This document shows, in pieces, positions 50,701 to 63,674 of a DNA stretch of 64,000 bases. Below the pieces are notes generated by a model that searched no databases, was not told where the DNA came from, and saw only the letters and a program-made list of their open reading frames with translations. Every line of letters starts with the position of its first letter. The first letter of the stretch is position 1. A program made the translations under genes and the position numbers. Source of the DNA: Rhynochetos jubatus (Eukaryota > Chordata > Aves > Eurypygiformes > Rhynochetidae); contig CM050659.1 in NCBI GenBank assembly GCA_027574665.1, positions 15,911,001 through 15,975,000 of the forward strand, given 5' to 3'.

Positions 50701-53340
50701 GACACACATGCCATTATGGGAAAGTCACCTCGAGTGATGGGAAGTAACTTGCAAGGAAAACAACTAAACCTGTGTCTGTCCAAGTTTTACCTGGCTCGGG
50801 AAAAAGGAGTGGGAAAGGTCCTGTGCCAAAACGTGAGTGGTTTGGAGCCTGGGTGGAGTAGGCTCCAGTTGCCTCATCCGACAGCATCTCAACAACTGCC
50901 ACACCCCCTCAAAGTCTTTATAGGAGCTATGCTCTGTACCTCAGTTCTCCACAAGCTGTGATTTGCTGAGGAGAAATCAGTTACACAGGCTGTGACAGTA
51001 GATGAAGCTGCTGAGAAACAAGTTCCTTGTGCATGGCTTGGATTTCATACCTCAGTTTCTAGAAAAACTGAGAGAATCTGTGATTATCCCTGAATTAAAC
51101 TCAGTGATACCAGTGAAGAGCCTCTGGGTATGAGTGAGCAGAAAAAACATCCCAGAAGTATCAGTTCAGTGAATATTTATTCTAACTCGCAAGGCATCAT
51201 GGAAGGGTGGTGACTGCAACAACTGCCAAGATGTGATCCAATCTCCTAAGATCTCAGACCAAATTTATTTGTGTTCTAATTCCACTAGTTTCTGTGAAGA
51301 TAGAAAAGGTCTGCACTTCACATCCAGTATCTGTGAAGGGGATTATACTTCAAGCGAGGCTAGTGTATTTATGTACATACACATACATGTACACACACGT
51401 TTTCAAGGGTGAAGGGAACCCACACTCTGACACTGTGGAACTACAGACTGATGTTGCTTCATATTTGATTCAGAGCACAGTGAGGGATTCACCCCTGGTT
51501 TAAAAGGGCTCACCAAGCAATGGTTTTTGCCCAGTCTGGCAGATGCTAGGTCTTTTCAAGAACGACACTGCCCAGATGCTCTGCTCCTGCTATGATGCAG
51601 TAGCAGAGGAATGCTGATGGCTTGCAGCTGATTGCATGCTCACAGCATCATTTCTATTTATTCCTCAAGCTTCGTGCCACCCTAATGTTGGCTCAGCTCA
51701 GACAAGCTAAAGCATATACTTATTTGGAACAGTGTTTTAAACCTTTAACTCTTCCAGGTGAAATCCATCTTTCCAGTAACCCCCTATTCTGCTTTCCCAA
51801 GAGTCTCTCCAGACTTCTCAAACCCATTCTCCTCTGAGACCCCTCCCTATACTGGAGTCTTGTTTTGAGATTGGTATTTGAGGAGCTAGGAAAGATTTTA
51901 GGGAGTCACAGTCAGTGCCGGTCTTGTAGACTTGCCCATTTGCTCAGAGGTTTGAGTACCCCATGGGCAACACTGCTCCTGGCGTCGCTTTTTGTTGCTT
52001 CAAACCATTAGCTTCTTCATACTAGGATTTAATAACCAGCAAATCAGTAAGATACATTGAGAAGAAAAATTAAACCTTCACATGGCTTATGCTCCACCAC
52101 TATCAGTTAGAAAGTACTTCAGTTATTAACCTTATGTGATGGCTAGATAGCACTGTAGCATCTCTCCCTGAAAGGGCCCAAAGCATGTTAACCAAGGGAA
52201 TTGCTCTAGCATGCCTTGGTCAAAATGAAGCACCTGGTGCCTACTGACCCTCATGGGAAGGTGAATCCTCTTCTCCAATTCCATAGGCCCAGGAAAATTT
52301 CATAAGGATTTTTAAAGCCTTCATCAGAGCTCATTGACATTTGTTTCAATAGGCTTTTTAAAAAAAAAAATAAAAAATCAAGCAGTAAAAGGCCATGGGG
52401 ATCCTCCCATGAACTTCGCTGGGCCTAGCAAAACACCACCCTTAGTTTTACAGTTCTTTCTTCCCATTGTTTCTGCATTTCACCTTCCAGATCTTTCTTT
52501 TTCCTGTGACTTACATTGTATTACCAAGTACTGCCTGAAGAAAAGTCAAAGGAGACTATCACACTGTTATTAGGTTGGCAGGCTCATTAGCTAAGGCATT
52601 AAAATAATGTTTTAAAATGAATAAAGCCAAATTGTGGTGTATCCAAAGCCTTTAAAATGGTACAGGCTACAGGAGAAAAATGGGGCAAGTGCCTGCCTAA
52701 CTGCAGGCAGCCCCAGAGGAAATGATCTTCCAGGGAAAGAGAACTGCTGAGCAGGAACAAGGTCCATCTGAAGCGAGGGGAAGAGTTTTTCATCACTTGC
52801 TACCTTAATGATGAAACCTTTGAACTAAGATTGATGAGGTTGGTGACATGAGCCTACAGGTGGGTCCAAGCCACAGAGACCTGGAAGGCAGCCAAAGCAG
52901 GGGTAGTCAGAGTAGGGACAAGGAGGAAAAGAATGGCTCATTTTTGTTCACTTGCTTTGATGTCTGTGTCCTAATGAAAGAAACACACAATAAGCTCTAT
53001 GCCAAGAACAGCAGAAGACTCCTATACAAAAAAATTTTAAAGTACAAAGTGAGTTGTCTGAAATAGGAAAATACTCTAAAAGAGGAATTTTTTTAAAAGT
53101 TGCTGCTGGAAAATATTTTTCACCCACTTTTTTTTTTACTTTAAGATTGATAGTTTATATTTTAAGCTAAAAAAAATTTAATTTCTCCCTTGCAATTGGC
53201 AACTCCCTTTGGCTAGATCTCCTGTGAAACTAGTCTTTTTCATAAATGATTTTGAAAGTCTTGTGACTGATGGCTGTCATATGGGCTTCACACACTGGTT
53301 TCTTTTATTGTTTTCATCTCCCTCCTTAGCTCACTCTCTG
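47790..53340. other. Gene-free stretch
   Basis: Unique, mostly AT-rich sequence with short open frames only. A short purine/pyrimidine-alternating patch (gtacatacacatacatgtac) lies near 51374-51393. No retroelement or gene was recognised. Confidence 0.45.
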
Positions 53341-53559
53341 AATTATGTCGTGGTTTAACTCCAGCTAGCAAAATACCACGAAGCCGCTCTCACAAATCCC
53401 CCTCCCCTCCTCCAGTGGAGGGGAAGAATCGGAGGAAAAAAGAAATAAGGAAGCTCGCAAAATTGAGATAAGAACTATTTACTAATTAAATCTAAATCAA
53501 TACATACAGGTACTACTACTAATAAATACTTAAAATAGTAGAAAATGAAACATATAGTA

Positions 53560-53592
53560 CAATATATACAATATGATACAATATGATACAAT
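53560..53592. repeat. AT-rich short tandem repeat inside the LTR
   Basis: Repeated (g)atacaatat units, about three copies. Confidence 0.75.
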
Positions 53593-53647
53593 TTCCCACC
53601 ATCCACTGACCAATGCACACCCAGATGTTGAGGGATGAAAATCAGAC

Positions 53648-53692
53648 CCCGAGAGCGCTCGCAGCCCGAGAGCGCTCGCAGCCTGAGAGCTG
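53648..53692. repeat. 17-bp tandem repeat inside the LTR
   Basis: Unit cccgagagcgctcgcag occurs twice perfectly, with a third partial copy. Each unit contains the palindrome gagcgctc. Confidence 0.8.
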
Positions 53693-53999
53693 TGGCCTGA
53701 AGGCCGGAGCCCATGAGCCTACGCAGCAGATTCCAAGCAAACCTTATCACTGATAACACGGCCAGAAAACTCAAAACAATCCACCAGCTCCCACACGAAT
53801 GAGCCAGCACAGGAGTTGGCAAAGCAGCTAACGCAGGAGGGTGGGCAAGTGCCCGGAGAGACGAGCAAGGGAGTAAGGGAGAGAGAGAGAAGGGAAGAGT
53901 AATGGCTACCGGACCCTCTTCCCCACCCAAAAGAGACCGGAACATGACGTACTATGGAATGAAATACTTCCTTGGTTAGTCTGGGTCAGCTACAGTATC

Positions 54000-56620
54000 C
54001 GAAGTGGACAAAAGACCTTGAGTTCAGTACAAGCCATCCCCAGCACCAGCTGAGGATCAATGTTTTCACTTACTGTCCAGCAACATAGTTTCTTGGCAAC
54101 CAGAGTAAAGGGAGTTAGCCCTTTCCTGACTGAACCCAGCACAATTATCCCAGGAATTTTTGGGAAACTAGCAAAAAGCTTCCAGCAGAGGAAGTTGGGT
54201 TCCCATCTTGTGTCCTATGCAGGGGTTCTAGCTAACAATGCTGAAATCACCACATCCACAAGCAGCACAGATAGGTCCCATCACCATTGTGCAAAGGCGT
54301 GAACCAGTGGGAAGGGTGCAGTGCCACATCCAGCACCCGGGGTCTTTGCTGCATGGAAAGCGCTGGTGAAGCTCTGTGAGCCTGGCAGGATGCAGCCAGG
54401 GACCCCCAGAACCCCTTACCCTGACCACTCCCTGCCCTCGCTCCTGTCCTGTGCCCCTGATGGCTTTTACATGCCAAAAGACAAAAGTAATAGACTGCTA
54501 AAGGGGACAGGTCAAAGGCTTTCCTTCAAAAACAGCCTTTGTGGGCTTTTTCTGTTGTTGTGGGTTTGCTTGGTTTTAAGGCAGGTAACTCAGCCCCAAG
54601 AAATTTATAGTTAGAATTTTCCTTTACCAGAGGCAGAAGTTTATATTTTTCACTTAATATTTCTAGAAACAGCAGAAAGTTGCTTAAGAAAACTGTGCAT
54701 GTTTTCAGAAAAAAGAGAGGAAAACTTCCATGGTTCAGATTTTAAGTGATTTATGCTTTCTTTAAATACACACAAAGTTTAACCTTTCCTTCTTTTCAAC
54801 TTCTTCCTTTTTTTTTTTATACAGGGAAAAAAAATAGAGATTTTTTTGCATTTTAAACACCCACTTTTAAAGTGTCCAGCAGCCCAGAGTGAGACATGGC
54901 AGCTGGCCATTAGGGACAGCCCCATGGAAAAGCGAGCAGGAGGAGGATCACATCTGCAGAGGCGCAGGGCAGGGGATCAGGACAAGCTCCTTCAGCTCCC
55001 TGGAGTTCAGCAAAGCTACCTGCTGCCCCCTTGAGCAGGATTGCACCCCCCTTGTTCCCCAGACCTGACCCCAGCCCAGGGCAGGGTAAAACTAAACTCA
55101 TTTAGCTGCACAACGCTGCCAACAGCAAACACAGTGGTTTGAGGGCTTCAGGCAAACAGAGCATGTAGAGCTCAGCACCAATGTGACAGGGCTCTGCAGG
55201 GAAGCAGGCACCTCCTGCTATGCAGAACCGGAAAGGCCAAAGGGACACCCAGGTGTTTGTCTCTTCAGGTAAACAAAAAGGTACCATGAGAATGGGGACA
55301 AAAAGTGCTTTAATAGGCAGAAAAGTATTTGCTATCAAAGGGAAGAACAAGATGATGAGCTCCTCTAAAAATCTCAGACCACAAAGAAAATTGAACCAAC
55401 ATTTATACGCACACACACTAATTACCAGGGACATTTTTCTAGACTGAAAATATCATAAACCACATGTTGCTAAGTACCTTGCTTTGGGAACTGCTGCCTA
55501 AAAACCCAGTCAGCTTCAGCAAATCAAAGAAAGGCAAAATCCTATTTACTCACAGTAGTGACCAAGTTCATAGCCAAGATCCAAAACAGCAAAGGCTGAA
55601 AACAAGTCTTCCAGGAGAGAACAGATGTTCTGGGGCAAAAGAGGTTTGGGTTTTTTTTTTTCCCCTGTTCTAAAGGAGCACCACAACTGAAGCAAAGTTA
55701 TCATGTCAACCTTCAGCCCTAGACCTGAGCCCCAGGGTGGAAGCCAGTTCTACTCAGAGAGCAAGAAACCAAAGCACCACTCTCACCCCCAAAAAAGGGC
55801 CCCAGAACACAGGTGAAACCTGTTCTTGAACACAAAGGGGTAGGTAGATGGTCCTTGAATTTCTGCTACCCAGTAATACCTGGACTTACACTTCACAGCA
55901 CTTGGCACTCCCTATATCAAGGGTGTTTCCCCAAAACACATTTTGGTATGTATCATGACAAGAGACAGAGGAATCTGGCTTATTCCCTTAACTTTTCTAA
56001 GGCAAGCTCATCACTACCTGTCCTCGTGTAGGGCAGACCAACACAGGAAACTGGGAAAGAGACATGAAAAAAAAAAAACCCCAACAAAATAAGCCACTTG
56101 GTGGCCATGAGCATACCCTTCCCTGGGAGCAGGACATGATGGATCTGGCTGCTGGAAGTAGCAGGAGGAGTCCACAACACTGAAAAGCCAGAGGTAAAGG
56201 AGCTGTGATGAGTGGGGTCATAGAAATAAGCCCTGGGTGATAAGGTGATGAGCTGCAGCTGTCTGGGGACACACAGCCAACACCTGAGGGGGTTCATCAC
56301 CATCACACCTGGCAGGGTCAGGTCTTCAATAAGCTTTAGTTCTTTTTCTCACATTACTTAATAACATCCACAATTTCCTGTGACATTTTGTAACCTAAAT
56401 GCATGTTTATACTTTGAAAAAGAAGTCCTGATTCTTTCAAGCAGTGAGCCCTAATCGGCCATCTCATCCAGTGTCATCCATCCCTACAGTAGCGCTGCTG
56501 TGCTTTCCCCAGGCTGGACGTGCGGTTAAGCCTGCCGTACTCCAGGAAGGGCTTCTATATATTTAGGCAACATACAGGGCACTCTCCTTATCTTTGTCTA
56601 ATACAAACCACAAATCTTTG
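54000..56620. other. Gene-free stretch
   Basis: No recognisable coding sequence. It includes several short A- and T-runs (about 54810-54840, 55649, 56068). The hydrophobic open frame at 55102-55434 (-) has no family signature. Confidence 0.45.
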
Positions 56621-56635
56621 AGGGTGTCCTCTCAC

Positions 56636-56982
56636 CAGAAGTCCATTTTAGCTCTGGAGTGTGTTGGAGGGAGGGGAAGAGGGAAAATTCTGGGATTTGG
56701 GCAAGGTTGTTCCTCCAAGCCCTGAAGCATCTCTCCAAACACAAGGAGTGTAGCCTGGGTAAGTTGCTGTGAGTAATCTTGTTTGGCTGATATTTTTCTG
56801 AGTTTATCATCTTTTAACTTTTTGATGACCTTCCTGCGTAAGTACAAGCACTGTAAATTATATAACTCTTGAAAGAAGGAGCTGGCAATTTGCGATAAAG
56901 CAGCTGTCGGGAATATCATTCCAACTCGAAATGATGGCAGACTCAAAGCATTTTTAATAATGCTTCTGATTGTTATTTGTAT
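56636..56982 (-). CDS. Candidate internal exon of an unidentified protein-coding gene
   Basis: On the minus strand a long pyrimidine tract and acceptor TCTTTTAG precede 56982. A 347-nt open frame follows, ending before a good donor GTGAGA at 56635. The peptide (116 codons, phase 0 start, phase 2 end) reads as real protein in its first two thirds: IRSIIKNALSLPSFRVGMIF, FFQELYNLQCLYLRRKVIKK, then a lysine-rich helix KLKDDKLRKISAKQDY. The last third is proline-rich and less convincing. I do not recognise the family. A CpG island lies 3 kb upstream on this strand (59.7-60.5 kb) and could be the promoter. No partner exons were identified, so this stays a candidate. Confidence 0.4.
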
Positions 56983-56999
56983 CTAAAAGAGAAAAAAAA

Positions 57000-59700
57000 A
57001 GAAGAAAAAAGAAATGCATAATGAGAATTGTGTTTTGCTTTTACAACACACTTTACTTGAAAGCTTTGTAGCTTTTCACACAAAGTGCAAAAGATGAAAC
57101 CTTTTTCCCCCACTTATGTTTGTGTGACAAGAAGGAAGCACTCTCCCAAAAGATTAACAGAAAGCCAGGTCCCACATCCAGGCACTCAAAAAATACCCTA
57201 GAGGCAATTAAAATAGGTTAATATGGTGTAGGTATTAATGCAGCCAATAACCTTTAGTCCAGGACCATTGGTATTCAACACATGACGTTCTTCAAGATCA
57301 GGCTAAAATGAGACCCTTGTAGGTCTTGTTCGCTGGCAGTGGAGCGCAGAGGTGGTACCTGTGAACGATGGGTTACAGCCACAGCTGACGGGTGGGCTGG
57401 CTGGGCGCTTGGGTGCCTGGACTCATCCGGCTCGTTGACATCTCCAAAAAAGCTTGCTGTGACCTGCCTTTAGCTGCAGTACAATAGGCTACAGCAAAGA
57501 CTATTAATTCAGCTGCACAACCAGGGATTTTTTTTTTTTTTTCTTTCCTGAAAACTGTGGAAACAAGGAATTTATTTGTGGTGTGATTCTGGCACCTTTC
57601 CGTACACTGAGCCATGCCTTGTTCCCCATACTGGGCTTTTGTGTGGAGGTACGAACACCCTGGGTGGGAGTCTTGAGTCTGAGCCTTGTCGCTAAACACA
57701 CCAGGAGCTTTAGGCAGAAAAGAGGAGAAAGAAAAGCTAATGGCAAGTAACAGCAGTATTCAACACTTAAAGCATTCACAGAACTTTTGCAAATATTAAG
57801 TAATTGCTCACAATATTGAAGGTGAGTAGGTGTTAGTGAGTGTTTGAGCTCTACCTACTCCTTGAGAAAAGCTTTACCAAGACATTAATTTGAAAGAACT
57901 GTCTAAAGTGTATGTCTTCGGCTTTCAGATGCTAAAACAGGGGTGAGAAAATGGGATTTTGATTGATGTGAGAAGGGAAGCAGCAAGGTGAGGAAGCCAG
58001 CAAAGTTTTAGCATTGGAGCCAGCACCTCCTCCCTTGTGGTGTGCAATGGGGAGAGCTGAGCCCCACTCCCGACAGCAGCTGGGTCCCATCCTTCCCTGC
58101 TGCCTCAGTTTCCCACTTTCTATCTTGACCTTTGCAGGGATTTATGGCAGATCTTGCCTTCAGCTCTTTCCCCTATCCTGCACTCATGCTTTTTTCCAAA
58201 GTAAATCCAAGTGAGCGGTGGGCTGGTTGTGTCCAGACAGCCATCCTACAGCGAGGCAGGACATGGGCAGAGGAAGCAGCCGGGAGCAGCCCTACCTCTC
58301 CACAAAGCCCTCACTGCCTGGTCCCCACTGGAGCAGGCTTCAGAAAGCATGTGGGATGCTGTTCAAAAGAACCTTCAGAGCAGTGATCAAACCTTGGAAG
58401 ACAAGTTAATGAAAGGGAAAAATATCTATGGGATTGATCTGTTTATTTTAACTTCCCCCAGGCAAATGTTTTCTAACTTTTTGGAAAAAAATTGGCTTTT
58501 GTATATATTTAGTGCAACATTATTACTAACAGATCATAAGCTGGAAAGGAGGGATGTTAAGTCAAAGGATGAAAACTGATACGATCAACATTTGGTTCAA
58601 CTTCACTGCAAATTTGTTACCTCCCTTGTCCTTTTTGGAAGAGTCCAAAGATTTAAGTTCAGTGTATCAGTGGTATTTGACTACTCTGTGATTTGGCTGA
58701 CCGTTGCAATTTAGCCGTCAAGACCTATTTTTAGTCATATGAATAACGAAGGACTTTTGGAGTGGATCCTGAAATGTCCTGAGACTCAACCAGAATGTGA
58801 TAGTGGCACTCAGCGGAGCTTACTTGCAAGTGCTTTATTTGTTCATTTGCACAGTGCCTTTTTATCCCAGTGTTTGTAGTGAGTCACATTTCCTCTGCCC
58901 ACGGCTTCCTTGTAAAAAGTAGTATAAGAATGAGGTACTCTTTCACTAACTTAGTATTCAGCATAGGTCCAGGAAGCTAAGCTTTTCTATTGATTGTTTT
59001 CTATGGTTGCGAGTACAAAAGCCTCTGCCAAAGTCCTCTCTGCCAGGCTGGCTGGTTCAGATCTGTCAGTGAAGTGTTTTGAACATAATTGCTCCACTTC
59101 CTTTGCTGATCTGTGCTATCACTTCTGGGAACTCACGATTCGGTGTAGTTATCCAGCTGAGCTGCATTAGGAACTCGAGGTCGGGCTACCTTATCTTATT
59201 TATTTTAATGTGTTCTTTTAACTTAGATACAGCACTCCTCAGATGTATATTGTGTCTGGGGCCCTGGAGATCTTTGCCGAGGCAGCAGGCACAGCTCCAG
59301 AATTACAGCGCTGGCATTAGCAAGGTGTGATTTAAACTGAGACACACTATTGAAAAAGGATGGTTGTCTGCTTTATCAGGACCTCGGGTTTCTTGAACCG
59401 CAGGTGAGCTCCCATGCAGACACACGCACAAATAATCTCTTTATTTTAGTTGTTTGTATTGTAGAGCGTAGGTTCCGAGTTCCTACTGTATTTCTCAATT
59501 CTTGAGCCGTATTTTGGTATGATTTTTGAAATTCTCTGAGAAATGCCTGTTCACTTGCACCGCTCGAGCATCACTGGAAACTGGCAGTTTCAGAAGAGGG
59601 CTGCGGGTACCATAACCTGCATCCTACTTGCCATTCCCCAAGCAGCCTGAAAGTCAGTCAAGTTGCCCATCTCGGGTGAGGATTTGGAGGACAGGCTCGC
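57000..59700. other. Gene-free stretch
   Basis: No recognisable exon. It would be intron or flank of the candidate minus-strand gene if the 60-kb CpG island is its promoter. Contains a T-run at about 57528-57543. Confidence 0.4.
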
Positions 59701-59719
59701 TTCCCGGCTGTGACATTCC

Positions 59720-60450
59720 TTGCTGGCTATTCCTGCTAAAGCAGCCGTGGGGCCGCTTCTCCTGGGTGGGGGGGCAGCACCGGCTCAACGGCTTGACCAC
59801 CCATCCCGTTGCCGTCGGACGCCGGTACCCGCAGATGAAGTAGATGGAGTCGGCGGGTTTCAGCGTTGCTTGTTATCCGGCGTGTCGGTAATTCCTCCAC
59901 GGGCCCCTCTGAGCTGCCGGTTTGGGGATGGGGAGGAAGGGGGGCACCGGCCAGCGGCGGAGCGGCGGCTGCGGGCGGGGAGCGGCCCCCGCGGCGGGGC
60001 CGGTGCCGCAGCGCCCCCTGGCGCCTACCGCCGGGTGGGTCTCAGCGGCGCGTGGGAAGCCCGTGGCCAACGCCGGCCGCGTTACTCGCCCCCGTTGGCT
60101 TTTCTCGTCTTTGCGCGTGCTTTTTCTTTACTCCCCTCGTGCTCTTTCCCCTCTTGAAAAATAAGAGGAATACGCAGCTGAAAATACGTGCTGGTGGAAG
60201 AAACCGCAGTCGGTGTAAGCGCAACCCTTGCCGTGCCAAACCTCCGCGCTGGAGCGGACGCCAGACGGCCCGTATCAATTCTATCCTGTGGCGGGAGCAG
60301 AGCTAATCCTAAAGCTGTTGATAAACCCACCAGAAATCTGCCCCGCATACCATGGAAACCAAGGCGAGCCGTTTCCTCCCCCACACGCGCAGCCGGACGC
60401 GGAGGGGGACGCACGCTCTTCCCTCCTGAGTCATTCACAGCCCGCAGGAT
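59720..60450. promoter_or_regulatory. CpG island, candidate promoter
   Basis: About 700 bp rich in CpG, densest at 59930-60080 (gcggcggctgcgggcgg, cccgcggcggggccgg), with Sp1-type GGGCGG boxes and no recognisable protein in any frame. It ends in AT-rich DNA on both sides. It may start the candidate minus-strand gene at 56.6-57.0 kb, or a plus-strand transcript leaving the window. Confidence 0.65.
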
Positions 60451-60920
60451 GCTCCAGGGACATTTTCCCCACCCTAAAACCAACTAAAACATTTGGACGG
60501 AGCTGAAAAGTTAAGATGTAACACAAACATTTGTCTGAAGTACCAATAACGGGAAAAAAGAAAGCAGCTTCCTTCTCTCTCAACGTGCTGCAAGAAAATG
60601 TTATTAATACGGGTCCCTAGCAGGAACCCTCCAGTTAATGTACTGGACTATTACTGGGAGCGTGTAGAAACTCATTATTCTGTTAACGCTGGCTGTTGTG
60701 CTTCTCAGTGGCTCTGATTCAGACCCTTAACCATTAGTGTGTCAGCTCTGGTTTGCATGGAAGCTGTTATGTAGACGAGACCTGCTATATTTTCATGCTT
60801 ATTTAACGTAAAACTTCCTGTGGGAAATAAGGTGCTAAGTGAGCTTTGAATCAGCAAGGCAAAACCTAGAGAAGGTACTTCTGAGGTACCGCAGGTTGGT
60901 CAGTAACGTTTGAATTGGCA
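60451..60920. other. Gene-free stretch
   Basis: Unique mixed sequence between the CpG island and a CR1 fragment. Nothing was recognised. Confidence 0.4.
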
Positions 60921-60923
60921 GGG

Positions 60924-61170
60924 ATCACAGAATCGCAGAATGGTCAGGATCAGAAGGGACCTTCAGAGCTCATCTAATCCAACCCCCATGCCAAGGCAGG
61001 TTCACCTTAAGCAGGTTGGACAGGAGAGCATCCAGGCGGGTTTTGAATATCTCCAGAGAAGGAGAAGGAGACTCCACAACCTCTCTGGGCAGCCCATTCC
61101 AGCCCTCTGGCACCTTCACAGTGTTGGGGGCAATCAGTTTTTCCTCACCTGAAAAGCCAGTTCCATACCT
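60924..61170 (-). mobile_element. CR1 LINE, 5'-truncated 3' end
   Basis: The + strand starts atcacagaatcgcagaatgg, the complement of the CR1 3' tail. The minus-strand translation contains EEKLIAPNTVKVPEGWNGLP, then REVVESPSPSLEIFKTRLD, the C-terminus of the CR1 reverse-transcriptase ORF. It belongs to a different CR1 subfamily from the 36.6-kb copy, judging by the divergent sequence. Confidence 0.95.
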
Positions 61171-63660
61171 CATTGACATGTTCTGGAATAAAGCAAAGCA
61201 AACCACCAGAGAAATAACTCCCTGCATTTTAGTAAACGAACAGAGGTGTCTGCTGAACCAGGGAAGTGCAGCTGTAGAAGGAAAATAAATGAGCAGTGCT
61301 GGTAATGCTAATCTTATAAAGAATTACAAGACCTTCAGTAATGTCAGGCCCTCAGTGGGACAAATTCCAGCTGAAAAATAGACTCCGATCTTCCAGGCCT
61401 TTGGATTTACAGTGGGTGAGAGACAACGCAGCAGGTGGTGTGTGCCACCCTCCAGGTCCTCAGACCTCTCATGAGTTGCCAGCTGTTCCCTCCTGGCTCT
61501 CCATCACACCTCCACTGGCGGGCTCTGCGTGTCCCTTTGAAGACCGTTCTGTGCGGTGGCACACCCGGGAAGGCACCTGGACAATAAACCGGCGGCAGGA
61601 TTGTAAGCCATCAGCAAGACAGCTTTACACCAGACTTCCATGAGATGAATGCCGATACAAATCTCATTTACTCTTGTCCACTTCTTGTCAGGAGAATATT
61701 AAAAATGGAAATTAATTAGTTTAAGGGTCAGGGCAGATGCCACAGATGAGGATTTTCCACTTGATAAAGTTGATAATGTTCTCCTAGGAAAAAAAAAAAG
61801 ACTTTTCATGTTGTCATACAAAATATCAGGTCTACTCTCCCTCCCCTTACCAGACACCAATCTCCGTGCAAATAATGGCATTGTGAGAGTTAATGCCTTT
61901 CTTGTAAAAAGATTCACCAACAAGGAGCAATTCTTGAATCTGAGTCTGATCAAAAATTCAAAAAATGGACAAAGTCTACAGCATAAGTTATTATTCATTT
62001 TACCAGCTTAATAATTACACAATTAGCTAATAATTACTCCACTGGTGAGTTTATGTCCTGCACCATTAGCATGGGATTATTTAGCAATAGCAATAAACTC
62101 GGTCTAAATTCAGGTTACCAGTGTGACATGTTTATAGTAAGGTGTTGGGGAGGTGGAGTGCCTTCCAAGGGAATATTCAGGTTTCTTCTCATCACAGTTA
62201 AAGACAAAATGAGGATGACCCTCTATGGATGGATGTATTTCCCCATTCCTCTTGCTTACATACACCTCTCTGTTTCTGCATCTCCCTGCTTTTCAAATGA
62301 AAGGCATTTGGAGAGAAACACAATGCTTTGCCCTCTAATGGTACTGTGAAGAGAACCCGATTAACTGGTGCAATCCTAATAGCTCAGGATGTGGCTAATT
62401 CTCCCCTGGCCTATGGCATTGCATCCTGCACTCTGCCTTTCCCTCCGATGCTGGGGGCAGGTCACAGAGCAAGCACATTGCCTCCTGTGCCAGATGCTCA
62501 ATGCAGACCTGCCTGAAATCAGTGAGGGCTCTTCCATTGAATTTAAGGATCTCTGAGCCAGGTTACAGGGGAAGGAAAAGCAGCAGCTTTTGCTGCTTTT
62601 AACATCTGCTAAAGAAGGAAAAAACATCCAAATGAAGCAATGATATTTTTACGCCTCTGTTTTGGGGTTTTTTTTCCAAGTATTAAATAGGAAAGAAATA
62701 AGGTTGTTTCTGCAGTGTTATGTGATATGGCACAACCTATTTGCACATTAAAAAAGACAGTTCCAGAATAAAGTAAGTTATTTAGTGCAAAACTTGCTGT
62801 ATCTATGTTATTCCGAATGATGGGTGTTTCTGTCATGCCACGTGGCAATATCATTCTTCACTGAGCTATGCTCCTAAGAGCACACCTTTATTTCAGAGGA
62901 GGAAAAACAGACAAAGAAATCATGGGACCTCTTTTACAGAGGTCTTGTTCTGGTTTCACAGCACATTTCCTGCCTTCATATGCTACTAAACCTTTGTCAG
63001 ATGCTCTAAAATATTGAGCCACAACCCAGGCACGGAGGCGAGTATCCAGGATGGCAGCCGTTGCTTTTAGCATGAAACAAGGATGTGCTTCTTTGCTGCA
63101 CCACCTTAGCCTGAGTGGAGTAGAAGGGAGGCATTGGAAGCTGGTTTCCCTGGTCTCTACCAGCTCTGGCTGAAGGTGGGGTAGCAATGGGCACTGGGTG
63201 CTCTGGCTACCCTCATGCTGGACCCCTTGTGTGTCCAGCATCCTCCGTGCTGGGTGGCACAGGGCGGAGGGGCGAGGTGAGCTGTCCTGCTCTGCGTCTC
63301 CTGGGAATATCCTCTGTTTGTACTGCTTCAGCTCCTTCTAAAAGGGTTTTGCACCAAGGTCATACAGGAAGAGGCTGATCTTTATTCTGCCTAACCACCT
63401 TCTAGTACAAACAACTGGACAAAACGCCTAGGCTGTGCTACTGAGTGGTCCTTAGCCTCATTGTTTGGTGTCCGTATTTACGTCACTGCATTTAGTGACT
63501 ATTTACATACATCAGACCACTCTCAAGAAGGGAGCCTTCTGACCCTTCTGGAGCTGCACAAAGCTGATTCAAGCAGCTTAAATGATTTGCAGCTGCAAGT
63601 TACTTATTCTGCTTGTAAAGTTTCTTCAAGACAAGCGATAAAAGAAACAGCTTTCCAGAG
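61171..63660. other. Gene-free stretch
   Basis: No recognisable exon or repeat family on either strand. The AT-rich part at about 61690-62100 could be conserved regulatory sequence, but nothing specific supports that. Confidence 0.4.
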
Positions 63661-63674
63661 ATGACAATAAAATA

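Larger units (their letters stand above)
53346..53991 (-). mobile_element. Avian endogenous retrovirus LTR (solo, truncated)
   Basis: The + strand begins TGTCGTGGTTTAACTCCAGC, the end sequence of a repeat very common in bird genomes, and continues with its other landmarks: ccacgaagccgctctcac, a gtggagggg box, gaatcgga, gagataagaac, and near the far end atgacgtactatgga and ttagtctgggtcagct. From the polarity of these landmarks I infer that the LTR lies on the minus strand with its U3 end missing beyond about 53991. No retroviral coding sequence flanks it. Internal tandem repeats occur at 53648-53690. Confidence 0.7.
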
